From Paucibacter sp963740455 (GTDB lineage: Bacteria; Pseudomonadota; Gammaproteobacteria; Burkholderiales; Burkholderiaceae_C): a stretch of DNA of 64,000 nucleotides. The DNA is taken from contig CAVUEF010000015.1 in assembly GCA_963740455.1 (NCBI GenBank), positions 62,001 to 126,000 of the forward strand, given 5' to 3'. Shown piece by piece: positions 50,186-59,093 of this stretch. The notes below the pieces were generated by a model. The model searched no databases. It worked only from the letters and a program-made list of their open reading frames with translations, and was not told where the DNA came from. Each line of letters starts with the position of its first letter. Position 1 is the first letter of the stretch. The translations under genes were made by a program, and so were the position numbers.

Positions 50186-51553
50186 TCAGTGCAGGCCCAT
50201 CAAGCGGGCCACGTCGTTGGAAAGAGCCAGTGACATCATCAGCAGCATCACGAACGCACCCGCGCGCTGCAGCCATTTCAACCACCAGTCGGAAACCGGT
50301 CGGCCGGTCACTCCCTCGAAAAGGAAAAAGATGAGATGCCCACCATCGAGCATGGGCAGAGGCATCAAGTTCAACACCCCCAGACTGACGCTCACCATCG
50401 CCAGAAAGCCGAGATAATAAGACACTCCGAGCCGGGCCGACTGTCCGGCATAGTCGGCGATGGTGATAGGGCCGCTCAAATTGCGCAGCGAGGCCTCACC
50501 GATCAGCATGCGGCCGAAGATCTTGAGCGTCATGCTCGACACCTCCCAGGTGTGCTGTGCGCCCCTGGAAAAACCCTCGATGAGGCCGTAATCGACCTTG
50601 ACCATCTCGGGTGGCGAGCCGACGAAAGCTTCGATGCGCCCGATTTTGCGCGGGCCTTCATCGACCACTGCGGGTTTGACCGGCAGGTCAAGCACCTGAC
50701 CCGCGCGCTCGACCCGCCACAGCGCACTGTGCGTCTCACCCTTCACCACCGACTCGCGTATGCGCTCACGCAGCATGGCCGCGTCACTGATGGGTGCGCC
50801 ATCGATGGACAAGACGCGGTCGCCCGCGCGCAAGCCCGCCTTGGCGCCAGCCCCAGCAGCCTTGACCTCGCCCAGCACCGGCTCGCTGAAAGGCCCGCCC
50901 AGGCCGATTCTGCGCATCAGCTTGGCGTCCAGTTCCATGCTGTGCAAGCTGCCTGTATCGAGCAACACGCTGCGACGCGCGTGACCGGCGCGATCGGTCA
51001 ACGAGAGGTAAAGCGGCTCGCCGTTGCTCAGCGCGCGCGTGAGTTGCCAGCGCAGTTCCGGCAAGGAGCGCAATTCGTCCCAGGCCGCGCCGTCGCTGGA
51101 TGTCGCCTGCACCCAGTCGCCCGCTCGCATGCCCGCACGCTCGGCCAGGCTGTCGGGTGCGGGCGAACCGAGCACCGCCTTGGGCTCGTCAACGCCAATC
51201 CAATTGGCGGCGGCATACAGCAGCACGGCCAGCAGCAGATTGGCCAGCGGACCGGCGGCCACGATGGCGGTGCGCTGCATCAAAGGCCTGTTGTTGAAGG
51301 CTGCACTGCGCTCTTCATCGGGCACCGGTCCCTCGCGCTCGTCGAGCATGCGTACATAGCCGCCCAACGGCAGCGCGCAAACCGTGAATTCGGTGTCGGC
51401 CGGACTGCGTTGACGGCGCCAGATGACGCGGCCGAAACCGACCGAGAAACGCAGCACCTTGACGCCACAAGCGCGCGCCACGCGGTAATGCCCGTACTCG
51501 TGCGCGATGATCAGCACGCCCAGTGTCACCACGAAAGCCAGCAAGCTGATCAT
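50186..51553 (-). CDS. rseP: Regulator of sigma E protease RseP (site-2 metalloprotease)
   Basis: Inner-membrane zinc protease that cleaves RseA and remnant signal peptides. The 455-residue product has the HExxH site in IIAHEYGHYRVARACG within the first helix, two PDZ domains (about 125-290), and the second metal motif in LNLMPLPMLDGGHLIFFLFE. The ATG at 51553 overlaps the dxr stop (ATGA); a TTG 9 nt upstream is a less likely start. Confidence 0.96.
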   Translation of the reverse strand: MISLLAFVVTLGVLIIAHEYGHYRVARACGVKVLRFSVGFGRVIWRRQRSPADTEFTVCALPLGGYVRMLDEREGPVPDEERSAAFNNRPLMQRTAIVAAGPLANLLLAVLLYAAANWIGVDEPKAVLGSPAPDSLAERAGMRAGDWVQATSSDGAAWDELRSLPELRWQLTRALSNGEPLYLSLTDRAGHARRSVLLDTGSLHSMELDAKLMRRIGLGGPFSEPVLGEVKAAGAGAKAGLRAGDRVLSIDGAPISDAAMLRERIRESVVKGETHSALWRVERAGQVLDLPVKPAVVDEGPRKIGRIEAFVGSPPEMVKVDYGLIEGFSRGAQHTWEVSSMTLKIFGRMLIGEASLRNLSGPITIADYAGQSARLGVSYYLGFLAMVSVSLGVLNLMPLPMLDGGHLIFFLFEGVTGRPVSDWWLKWLQRAGAFVMLLMMSLALSNDVARLMGLH

Positions 51554-52749
51554 GTGCGCCAACCTCGCGCCAGGGCTTGCGCATACGCGCGCGCCCGGCC
51601 GTCCAGCGCCAGCAAGCCAGCCACTGACTCCGCATCTCCGGCCTGCGGGTGGATGGCCTGCAAGGTCTGCTCGTTGAGATGGTGGATCTGATCGAAGCGG
51701 ATTTCACGCGCCAGAAAGGCCGCCACGGCGATTTCATTGGCAGCGTTCAATACCGTGGTACTGCCCTGAGGAGCGGCGAGCGCCGCCCAGGCCAGTGCCA
51801 GGCCCGGGAACAGTGCAAGCTTGGGTTCTTCGAAGCTGAGTGACGGCGTGTTCAGCAGATCGAGTCGGCCCGCACCCGACGCCACGCGCTCGGGGAACGA
51901 CAGTCCGAACGCGATCGGCACGCGCATGTCGGGCGTGCCCATCTGCGCCAGCACCGAGTGGTCCCGGCACACGACCATCGAGTGGATGATGCTTTGCGGA
52001 TGAATCACCACCTTGATCTGTTCTGGCTCAAGGCCAAACAGCCAGTGCGCCTCGATCACCTCCAGCGCCTTGTTCATCATGGTGGCCGAATCGACCGAGA
52101 TCTTGCGCCCCATCACCCAGTTCGGGTGCGCGCAGGCCTGATCGGGCGTGACCTCATGCAAGCTGGCCGGGTCGCGCTGCAGGAACGGTCCGCCAGAGGC
52201 CGTCAGCACGATATGGTCGATGCGCTGGGGCCAGGTCTTGCGGTCTTCGGGCAGGCATTGAAAGATGGCCGAATGCTCGCTGTCGATGGGCAACAGCGTG
52301 GCGCCGCCCTGCTCTACCGCCTGCATGAACAAGGCGCCGCCCACCACCAAGGCCTCCTTGTTGGCCAGCAGCAGGCGCTTGCCGGCGCGGGCCGCGGCCA
52401 GGCAGGCCTGCAGACCCGCCGCACCGACGATGGCAGCCATCACCACATCGACCTCGGCATGCGCGGCCATCTCGGCAAGCGCCGCGGCACCCTCCAACAC
52501 CTCAGTGCGCAAGCCCTGCTCACGCAAGCGCGCGCGCAGCTGGCCGGCCGCTTGCGCGTCGGGCATCAGCGCGTAACGCGGGCGCCACTGCAGGCATTGG
52601 GCAAACAAGGCGTCGACCCGGCTCATCGCGCTGAGCGCGAACACTTCAAAGCGCTCAGGGTGGCGTGCAATTACGTCCAGCGTATTCACTCCGACCGAGC
52701 CGGTGGAGCCGAGCACGCAGACACGTTGGCGATTTTCGGAAGGTGTCAT
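51550..52749 (-). CDS. dxr: 1-deoxy-D-xylulose 5-phosphate reductoisomerase
   Basis: First committed step of the MEP isoprenoid pathway, NADPH-dependent. The 399-residue product begins with the nucleotide-binding VCVLGSTGSVGVNTLDVIAR and contains LLLANKEALVVGG, the active-site PIDSEHSAIFQCLP, and the flexible-loop LTASGGPF, all typical. The start ATG at 52749 is one base after the cdsA stop. Feeds uppS nearby. Confidence 0.97.
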   Translation of the reverse strand: MTPSENRQRVCVLGSTGSVGVNTLDVIARHPERFEVFALSAMSRVDALFAQCLQWRPRYALMPDAQAAGQLRARLREQGLRTEVLEGAAALAEMAAHAEVDVVMAAIVGAAGLQACLAAARAGKRLLLANKEALVVGGALFMQAVEQGGATLLPIDSEHSAIFQCLPEDRKTWPQRIDHIVLTASGGPFLQRDPASLHEVTPDQACAHPNWVMGRKISVDSATMMNKALEVIEAHWLFGLEPEQIKVVIHPQSIIHSMVVCRDHSVLAQMGTPDMRVPIAFGLSFPERVASGAGRLDLLNTPSLSFEEPKLALFPGLALAWAALAAPQGSTTVLNAANEIAVAAFLAREIRFDQIHHLNEQTLQAIHPQAGDAESVAGLLALDGRARAYAQALARGWRT

Positions 52750-52750
52750 A

Positions 52751-53602
52751 TCAGAGCCACCTGGAATGCGCGGCCAGCGCCATCGCCAAAGGAAGCACCG
52801 GCAACAGCGCGTCGATGCGGTCCAGCACGCCACCATGTCCGGGCAAGAGCGCGCTGCTGTCCTTGGCGCCGGCCGCGCGCTTGACCAGCGACTCGAACAA
52901 GTCGCCGACCACGCTCATGCTGCAAAGTAGCATCAAGGCCAGCACGGCGATCAGCCAGCCGAACTTGACGAACAAGAGCTGGTACAGGCTCGGCGCATCA
53001 ACGGCCACTTGGCGGTCGATCACAAAGGCCCAGACCACGGCCAGCGCCACGACACCCAGCATGCCGCTCCAGACGCCCTCCCAGCTCTTGCCCGGACTGA
53101 TCGCGACAGCCAGCTTGCGCTTGCCAAAGGTGCGGCCACCGAAGTAGGCGGCGATGTCGGCCATCCAGACCAGACAGAATATCGAGAGCAGAAAATTGAT
53201 GCCCATGGCCTTGGCCTGCGCCACGGCAAGCCACGCCGCCCACAGGCACAGCAGGCCCAGCAGCAGTCGCGGCGTCAGCCCCAAATGCGGCCAACCAGCG
53301 GGCCCCAGGCGCAATGCCTGCGCGCCACCGAGCACCCAGGCGAGGCTGACGCCCCACCAGACCCATGGCGGCATGGCATGCAGGCCCACGCTCAGGAGGG
53401 TGAGGCCACAAACGGCAGCGGTCAGCGCGCCATACAGCATTGCGTGCCGACCCATCAAGCCATTCAAGCGCGCCCACTCCCAGCCTGCCGCGGCGATCAT
53501 GACGAGGGTCAGCAAGGCAAACGGCCAAGGCGAGGCGGCAGCCAGCGTTGGCAACAGGATCGCCAAAAGCACCAGGGCCGTGACAATCCTCTGTTTGAGC
53601 AT
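52751..53602 (-). CDS. cdsA: Phosphatidate cytidylyltransferase
   Basis: Makes CDP-diacylglycerol for phospholipid synthesis. The 283-residue protein has about eight hydrophobic helices and the C-terminal CDS signature SLVKRAAGAKDSSALLPGHG followed by GVLDRIDALLP. It lies 2 nt after uppS and directly before dxr. Confidence 0.96.
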   Translation of the reverse strand: MLKQRIVTALVLLAILLPTLAAASPWPFALLTLVMIAAAGWEWARLNGLMGRHAMLYGALTAAVCGLTLLSVGLHAMPPWVWWGVSLAWVLGGAQALRLGPAGWPHLGLTPRLLLGLLCLWAAWLAVAQAKAMGINFLLSIFCLVWMADIAAYFGGRTFGKRKLAVAISPGKSWEGVWSGMLGVVALAVVWAFVIDRQVAVDAPSLYQLLFVKFGWLIAVLALMLLCSMSVVGDLFESLVKRAAGAKDSSALLPGHGGVLDRIDALLPVLPLAMALAAHSRWL

Positions 53603-53604
53603 GT

Positions 53605-54363
53605 TCAGGCTCCTGTCGATGCCACAGCGTCCGCCGTCTTGACACCGCCAAAACGCCGGTCGCGTTGACGAAATTCTTGTATCGCGGCATCGAGCTGCGC
53701 CTCACCGAACTCGGGCCACAGGCAGTCGGAGAACACGAGCTCGGAGTACGCCACCTGCCAGAGCATGAAGTTGCTGATGCGCACCTCGCCGCCGGTGCGG
53801 ATGAAGAGGTCGGGGTCGGGCGCGTAATTCATCGCCATGAACGCCGACAGCGTCGCCTCGTCCAACTGATCCGGGCTCAGCCCCGCGCGCATGGCCTGCT
53901 TGCAGGCTTGCACGATATCCCAGCGGCCGCCGTAATTGAACGCGACCGAAAGCGTCAACTTCGTGTTGTGCGCGGTCGCCGTTTCGGCCTCGTTCCAGGC
54001 GGCGCGCAGCTTGTCGGACACGGCATCGCGGTCGCCGACGATGCGAATCCTCACGCCCATGCTGCCCATGCGCGCGAGATAGCGCGACACCGCAGCCAAC
54101 ACCAGTCCCATCAGACCCGACACTTCGTCGCTGGGACGCTTCCAGTTCTCGGACGAGAACGCGAACACGGTCACATAGTCGATGTTGCGGTCGATGCAGG
54201 CCTGCACCGTCTTCACCAAGGTATCGACGCCGGCCTTGTGGCCGAAAAAGCGCGGCAGATGACGCTTCTTGGCCCACCGACCATTGCCATCCATGACGAT
54301 GGCAAGGTGGCGCGGCACGACGCTGCTCTCGCTGCTGCTGCTCACTTGGTAAGCTGAATTCAA
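53605..54363 (-). CDS. uppS: Undecaprenyl diphosphate synthase (isoprenyl transferase)
   Basis: Condenses isopentenyl diphosphate onto farnesyl diphosphate to give the C55 carrier for cell-wall synthesis. The 252-residue product has the catalytic Asp in IVMDGNGRWAKKRHLPRFFG, the GHKAGVDTL helix, VTVFAFSSENWKRP, and DLFIRTGGEVRISNFMLWQ. It overlaps frr by four bases (ATGA). Confidence 0.97.
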   Translation of the reverse strand: MNSAYQVSSSSESSVVPRHLAIVMDGNGRWAKKRHLPRFFGHKAGVDTLVKTVQACIDRNIDYVTVFAFSSENWKRPSDEVSGLMGLVLAAVSRYLARMGSMGVRIRIVGDRDAVSDKLRAAWNEAETATAHNTKLTLSVAFNYGGRWDIVQACKQAMRAGLSPDQLDEATLSAFMAMNYAPDPDLFIRTGGEVRISNFMLWQVAYSELVFSDCLWPEFGEAQLDAAIQEFRQRDRRFGGVKTADAVASTGA

Positions 54364-54920
54364 ACCGCCATGATCTCGGCTTCTTTGCCCGAGACCAGCT
54401 TGTCGACCTCGACGATCACCGCATTCGTCAGCTTCTGGATTTCGTCCAGGCTGCGGCGCTCGTCGTCTTCGGAGATCAGCTTGTCCTTGAGCAGTTTCTT
54501 GGCATGTTCATTGGCATCGCGACGCAGATTGCGCACAGCGATGCGGCAGTCTTCACCGGCATTGCGCACCACCTTGGTCAGATCGCGACGGCGCTCTTCG
54601 GTCAGGGCCGGCATGGGCACGCGCAGCAAGTCGCCCTGCGCGGCCGGATTGAGGCCCAGGTCGGACTCGCGAATCGCCCGCTCGATCTTGGCTGCCATGC
54701 TCTTTTCCCAGGCCTGCACGCTGATCGTGCGGGCATCGAGCAGCGTCACATTGGCGACCTGGCTGATCGGCACCAGGGAGCCGTAATAATCCACATGCAC
54801 CTGGTCCAGGATGCCGGGGTGGGCACGTCCGGTGCGGATCTTGTGCAGTTCGCCCTTGAAGGACTCGACCGACTTGGCCATCTTCTGCTCTGCGTTTTGC
54901 TTGATGTCTGCAATGCTCAT
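54360..54920 (-). CDS. frr: Ribosome recycling factor
   Basis: Works with EF-G to split the post-termination ribosome. The 186-residue product has the family features KMAKSVESFKGELHKIRTGR at the start and LTEERRRDLTKVVRNAGEDC in domain I. It lies 23 nt after pyrH and overlaps uppS. Confidence 0.97.
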   Translation of the reverse strand: MSIADIKQNAEQKMAKSVESFKGELHKIRTGRAHPGILDQVHVDYYGSLVPISQVANVTLLDARTISVQAWEKSMAAKIERAIRESDLGLNPAAQGDLLRVPMPALTEERRRDLTKVVRNAGEDCRIAVRNLRRDANEHAKKLLKDKLISEDDERRSLDEIQKLTNAVIVEVDKLVSGKEAEIMAV

Positions 54921-54943
54921 AACTGACCCTCTTCAATCATCCA

Positions 54944-55654
54944 TTAAACGTGGACGAGCGTACCTTCGTCCTCGCCCATCACGACGCGCTTGAGCGCGCC
55001 CGGCTTGAAGATGCTGAACACCTTGATGGGCAATTTCTGGTCGCGACACAGCGCAAACGCGGTGGCATCGAGAACCTGCAGGTTCTTGGCGATGGCTTCG
55101 TCGAAGCTGATGCGGGCGTAGCGTGTCGCGTTCGGATCTTTCTTGGGATCGGCTGAATAGACGCCGTCCACCTTGGTCGCCTTGAGCACGATCTCGGCAC
55201 CGATCTCGGCACCACGCAGGGCTGCCGCGGTGTCGGTCGTGAAGAAAGGGTTGCCGGTACCGGCGGCAAACACGACGATCTTGCCTTCCTCGAGGTATTG
55301 CAGGGCCTTGGGGCGCACATAGGGTTCGACCACCTGTTCGATGCCGATGGCCGACATGACGCGCGCGGTCATGCCTTCCTGACGCATCGTGTCGGCCAGC
55401 GCCAGCGCGTTCATCACGGTCGCCAGCATGCCCATGTAGTCGGCGGTGGCGCGATCCATGCCAACCGCCCCCCCCGCGACCCCGCGGAAGATGTTGCCCC
55501 CGCCGATCACCACCGCCACCTCGACGCCCAACTCGGTGACCTCCTGAATCTCGCGCACCATGCGCACGATGGTGGCGCGGTTGATGCCGTAGGCGTCGTC
55601 GCCCATCAAGGCTTCACCGGACAGTTTGAGCAAAATTCGTTTGTGCGCGGGCAT
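54944..55654 (-). CDS. pyrH: Uridylate kinase
   Basis: Phosphorylates UMP to UDP, hexameric, amino-acid-kinase fold. The 236-residue product has RILLKLSGEALMGDDAYGIN, the nucleotide-binding GGGNIFRGVAGGAVGMDRAT and AAGTGNPFFTTDTAAALRGA. It is the first gene after the terminator that follows tsf, so it probably begins the long operon down to the SpoU gene. Confidence 0.97.
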   Translation of the reverse strand: MPAHKRILLKLSGEALMGDDAYGINRATIVRMVREIQEVTELGVEVAVVIGGGNIFRGVAGGAVGMDRATADYMGMLATVMNALALADTMRQEGMTARVMSAIGIEQVVEPYVRPKALQYLEEGKIVVFAAGTGNPFFTTDTAAALRGAEIGAEIVLKATKVDGVYSADPKKDPNATRYARISFDEAIAKNLQVLDATAFALCRDQKLPIKVFSIFKPGALKRVVMGEDEGTLVHV

Positions 55655-55728
55655 GCGTACCTCTGGAGTTGCTGTGATGGACGCCGAGACGGCCAGACCT
55701 TGTGCGCGCCGCCACCGGCCTCAAGTGT

Positions 55729-55752
55729 AAAGGGCGCCAGAAGGCGCCCTTT
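55729..55752 (-). terminator. Terminator after tsf
   Basis: A 10-bp perfect stem, AAAGGGCGCC (55729-55738) with GGCGCCCTTT (55743-55752), 4-nt loop, six bases beyond the tsf stop. On the minus strand the stem ends in TTT, only a short T tract, so termination may be partial. Confidence 0.75.
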
Positions 55753-55758
55753 GGTGGT

Positions 55759-56649
55759 TTACTGCCCCTTGGCAGCCGCGACCTGGGCCGCCACTTCGGC
55801 GGCAAAGTCGTCAACTTTCTTCTCGATGCCTTCGCCCACCACGTACATCGTGAATCCCTTGACGGTGGTGGCGCGCTCCTTGAGCATCTGCTCAACCGTC
55901 TGCTTGTCGTTCTTCACGAAAGCCTGGTTGAACAAGGACACTTCCTTCAGGTATTTCTGCACCGAGCCTTCGACCATTCTGGCAACAATGTCGGCGGGCT
56001 TGCCCGATTCGGCCGCCTTTTGCGAGGCCACCGAGCGCTCTTTTTCTATCAGTGATGCGGGCACATCGGCTGACGACAAGGCCACCGGCTTCATCGCGGC
56101 CACATGCATGGCCACATCCTTGGCGGCCACGTCGTCGCCGTCGAATTCGACCACCACGCCGATGCGCGTGCCGTGCAGATAGCTCGCGAGCTTGCCGCCA
56201 TCGGCATAGCGCTTGAAACGGCGGATCGTCATGTTCTCGCCGATCTTGCCGATCAAACCCTTGCGCACATCTTCCAGCGTGGGACCGAACCCTTCTTGCG
56301 CGTAGGCAAGTGCCGACAGCGCAGCGACATCGGCCGGATTGTGTTTGACGATCAAGGCAGCGCAAGCTCTGGCAAAGGCCAGGAAGCTGTCGTTCTTGGT
56401 CACGAAGTCGGTTTCGCAGTTGATCTCGACGAGTGCGCCCGTGGTGCCGTCGACAAATGCGGTCACCACGCCCTCGGCGGTGATGCGCGAGGCGGCCTTG
56501 CCGGCCTTGGAACCGAGTTTGACGCGCAGCAGTTCTTCAGCGCGCTCCATGTCACCTGCGGCCTCGGTCAGCGCCCTCTTGCACTCCATCATCGGTGCGT
56601 CGGTCTTGGCGCGCAGTTCGGCCACCATGCTTGCGGTAATTGCGGGCAT
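55759..56649 (-). CDS. tsf: Elongation factor Ts
   Basis: Guanine-nucleotide exchange factor for EF-Tu. The 296-residue product has the N-terminal LRAKTDAPMMECKRALTEAA and the conserved NCETDFVTKNDSFLAFA core. The ATG at 56649 gives the family start MPAITASMVAELR. It follows rpsB with a terminator-like hairpin between them. Confidence 0.97.
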   Translation of the reverse strand: MPAITASMVAELRAKTDAPMMECKRALTEAAGDMERAEELLRVKLGSKAGKAASRITAEGVVTAFVDGTTGALVEINCETDFVTKNDSFLAFARACAALIVKHNPADVAALSALAYAQEGFGPTLEDVRKGLIGKIGENMTIRRFKRYADGGKLASYLHGTRIGVVVEFDGDDVAAKDVAMHVAAMKPVALSSADVPASLIEKERSVASQKAAESGKPADIVARMVEGSVQKYLKEVSLFNQAFVKNDKQTVEQMLKERATTVKGFTMYVVGEGIEKKVDDFAAEVAAQVAAAKGQ

Positions 56650-56726
56650 ATTGAATCTCCGTTGATCTGGGCTGGCAGCGAGGTCGATTCGGGACACCAA
56701 CGACGCTACCAACAACAATTCTCATT

Positions 56727-56752
56727 AAAAAAAAGGGGCTGAATCAGCCCCT
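56727..56752 (-). terminator. Terminator/attenuator between rpsB and tsf
   Basis: On the minus strand an 8-bp GC-rich stem (AGGGGCTG with CAGCCCCT, 56734-56752) with a 3-nt loop is followed by a run of eight T. It lies 23 nt beyond the rpsB stop. A partial terminator at this place would set the ratio of S2 to EF-Ts, as known in E. coli. Confidence 0.88.
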
Positions 56753-56775
56753 GTATTCGCGGTTTCGCCAAGGCT

Positions 56776-57525
56776 TCAGGCGCCTTCGTTGTTCACTTCA
56801 ACGAACTCGTCGGAACCGGCCGCCACCGCATGCACGACCTCATTGCCGGCGTTGGCCTTGCCAGCCATGACAGCGTCAGCCACGGCGCGGGCGTACAGCG
56901 CGACGGCCTTGGACGAGTCATCGTTGCCAGGAATGACGTAGTCGATACCGATGGGCGAGTGGTTGGTGTCGACGATGCCGATCACGGGAATGCCCAACTT
57001 CTTGGCCTCGGCCACGGCAATCTTGTGGTAGCCGACGTCGATCACGAACATGGCGTCAGGCAAGGCGGTCATGTCCTGAATGCCGCCGATGTCTTTTTCG
57101 AGCTTGGCCAGATTGCGCTGGAACAGCAAGGCTTCTTTCTTGATCATCGACTCGGTGCCGGCTTCGACCTGCGCTTGCATGTCCTTGAGCCTCTTCAACG
57201 AACCCTTGACCGTCTTGAAGTTGGTCATCATGCCGCCCAGCCAGCGCTGGTCGACATAAGGCATGCCGGCGCGCTGAGCTTCGAGCGAGATCACGTCGCG
57301 CGCCTGGCGCTTCGTGCCAATCATCAAAATCGTGCCTTTGCGCGCGGCAAGCTGGCGCACGAACTTCATGGCTTCCTCGAACAGGGGCAGCGTCTTCTCG
57401 AGGTTGATGATGTGGATCTTGTTGCGATGGCCGTAGATATACGGGGCCATCTTGGGGTTCCAGAAGCGGGTTTGGTGACCAAAGTGGACGCCGGCTTCCA
57501 GCATTTCGCGCATCGTGACTGACAT
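56776..57525 (-). CDS. rpsB: 30S ribosomal protein S2
   Basis: Small-subunit protein S2, 249 residues. It starts MSVTMREMLEAGVHFGHQTR and carries the family segments WNPKMAPYIYGHRNKIHIIN, DQRWLGGMMTNFKTV and GIPVIGIVDTNHSPIGIDYV. Its leader (57526 onward) is shared with the divergent amidase gene upstream region. Confidence 0.98.
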   Translation of the reverse strand: MSVTMREMLEAGVHFGHQTRFWNPKMAPYIYGHRNKIHIINLEKTLPLFEEAMKFVRQLAARKGTILMIGTKRQARDVISLEAQRAGMPYVDQRWLGGMMTNFKTVKGSLKRLKDMQAQVEAGTESMIKKEALLFQRNLAKLEKDIGGIQDMTALPDAMFVIDVGYHKIAVAEAKKLGIPVIGIVDTNHSPIGIDYVIPGNDDSSKAVALYARAVADAVMAGKANAGNEVVHAVAAGSDEFVEVNNEGA

Positions 57526-57644
57526 ATTTCAACTCCAAAGGTTGGTTCTAAAATCCGGCTTGAATTGCTGGGCTTCGCAGGAAGCTTCGCAACACCTTTC
57601 AGCAGCCGGGTTTGCTTGATCACGTGGCAAGTCCGCGTGTCATT

Positions 57645-57662
57645 CACGCAGTTGCCTGCGTG
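57645..57662. promoter_or_regulatory. Perfect inverted repeat in the rpsB/amidase divergent region
   Basis: CACGCAG (57645-57651), TTGC spacer, CTGCGTG (57656-57662). It is centred 60 bp upstream of the amidase start and about 130 bp upstream of rpsB. It could be a repressor operator for the amidase operon or a hairpin in an rpsB leader. No regulator gene is adjacent. Confidence 0.35.
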
Positions 57663-57713
57663 TTATGTTCCACCGAGCCAAGCCCGGCGAAACCATTCGA
57701 TTCTATACCATCC

Positions 57714-59093
57714 ATGACACATGACCTGATCGGCGCGGCCGACGCAGTACGCAACGGGGCCGCCAAATCATCGGCGCTGATGCAAGCCAGCATGCTGGCT
57801 GCCAAAGGCCGTGCCTGTGCCGCTGCCTTTGTGGGTCCCTTGTTCGACAGCGCCTTGGCCCAGGCCCGGGCGATCGACTTGCAGCAGCAAGCCGGCCTGC
57901 CTTTGCCACCACTGGCCGGTCTGGCGATCAGCATCAAGGACTTGTTCGACGTGGCCGGCTGGCCCAGTACCGCTGCGTCGCGCGCCATGCTCCCGGCCCC
58001 GCCAGCAGCACTCGACTGTCCCGCCGTGGCGCGCCTGCGCCAGGCCGGCGCGGCCTTGCTGGGGCACTGCAATATGAGCGAATTTGCGTTTTCGGGTGTG
58101 GGTATCAACCCTCATTACGGCACGCCGGTCAACCCGGCCACGCTCAAGCTCGACCCGACGCCACGCATACCCGGCGGATCGACATCGGGCGGCGCCGTCA
58201 GCGTAGCCGCGGGAGCCGCCTGGGCGACCTTGGGATCGGACACGGGCGGCTCGATACGCATTCCGGCTGCCCTGCAAGGCCTGGTCGGATTCAAGAACAC
58301 CCAGCGCCTGACGCCCAATGAGGGCAGCATTCCTCTTTCGCCGAGCCTGGACACGACTTGCGCCATCACCTTGTCGGTGCGCGACGCCGTCTTGATGCAC
58401 GAAATCCTGGCGAGCCGAAAAGTCCGCCTGACCCAGCGCCCATTGAGCGCGCGCCGTTTTGCGGTGGCCAAGGAGCTCATGCAAGACGGCATGGATGCGA
58501 CGGTGAGCAACGCCTTCGAGCGCACGCTGGCGCGGTTGCGCGACGCCGGTGCGCAGATTGCGACCATCAGCGTGGCGCCGCTGCTCGAACTGACCTCCCT
58601 GCTGGCGCGTGGCAGCTTGCCCGCGGCCGAAAGCTGGGCCTGGCACAAGCAACGGCTGAGTGAGCGCGAGGCCGATTACGACCCGCGCGTGGCGCGACGA
58701 ATTCGCCTGGGCGAACCAATGAGTGCGGCCGACTACATCGCCGTGTTGAACGGCCGCCAAGCCTGGATCGAACGCATGCAAGCCGTGCTGCAAGATTTCG
58801 ACGCCATGCTCAGCCCCACCGTGCCCATCGTCGCACCCGCAATCGCGCCGCTGCTGACCAGCGACGAACAATTCTTTTCGGTCAACGCCCTGCTGCTGCG
58901 CAATCCTGCGATAGTGAACATGCTGGACGGTTGCGCGATCTCGCTTCCCTGTCATGGCGACAACGAGATGCCCGTCGGCCTGATGATTTGGAGCAGCAGT
59001 TTGCGCGACGATACTGTGCTCGACGCGGCCGTCCAGATCGAAGCCACCCTCAACCTGCACCGAAGCCCGTTGACCGCAGCCACCGACAAATGA
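57714..59093 (+). CDS. Amidase signature family protein
   Basis: Predicted amide hydrolase, 459 residues, of unknown substrate. The Ser-cisSer-Lys triad is visible: Lys75 in SIKDLFDVAG, the Ser-rich loop PGGSTSGGA at 153-161, and the nucleophile Ser180 in LGSDTGGSIRIPAALQG. It is related to GatA but shorter, and no gatB or gatC lies nearby, so it is not the tRNA amidotransferase subunit. It is the first gene of a coupled trio with a D-amino acid dehydrogenase and an NAD(P)HX repair enzyme (ATGA overlap with the next gene). A TATACC box ends 4 nt before the start codon. Confidence 0.9.
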   Translation: MTHDLIGAADAVRNGAAKSSALMQASMLAAKGRACAAAFVGPLFDSALAQARAIDLQQQAGLPLPPLAGLAISIKDLFDVAGWPSTAASRAMLPAPPAALDCPAVARLRQAGAALLGHCNMSEFAFSGVGINPHYGTPVNPATLKLDPTPRIPGGSTSGGAVSVAAGAAWATLGSDTGGSIRIPAALQGLVGFKNTQRLTPNEGSIPLSPSLDTTCAITLSVRDAVLMHEILASRKVRLTQRPLSARRFAVAKELMQDGMDATVSNAFERTLARLRDAGAQIATISVAPLLELTSLLARGSLPAAESWAWHKQRLSEREADYDPRVARRIRLGEPMSAADYIAVLNGRQAWIERMQAVLQDFDAMLSPTVPIVAPAIAPLLTSDEQFFSVNALLLRNPAIVNMLDGCAISLPCHGDNEMPVGLMIWSSSLRDDTVLDAAVQIEATLNLHRSPLTAATDK

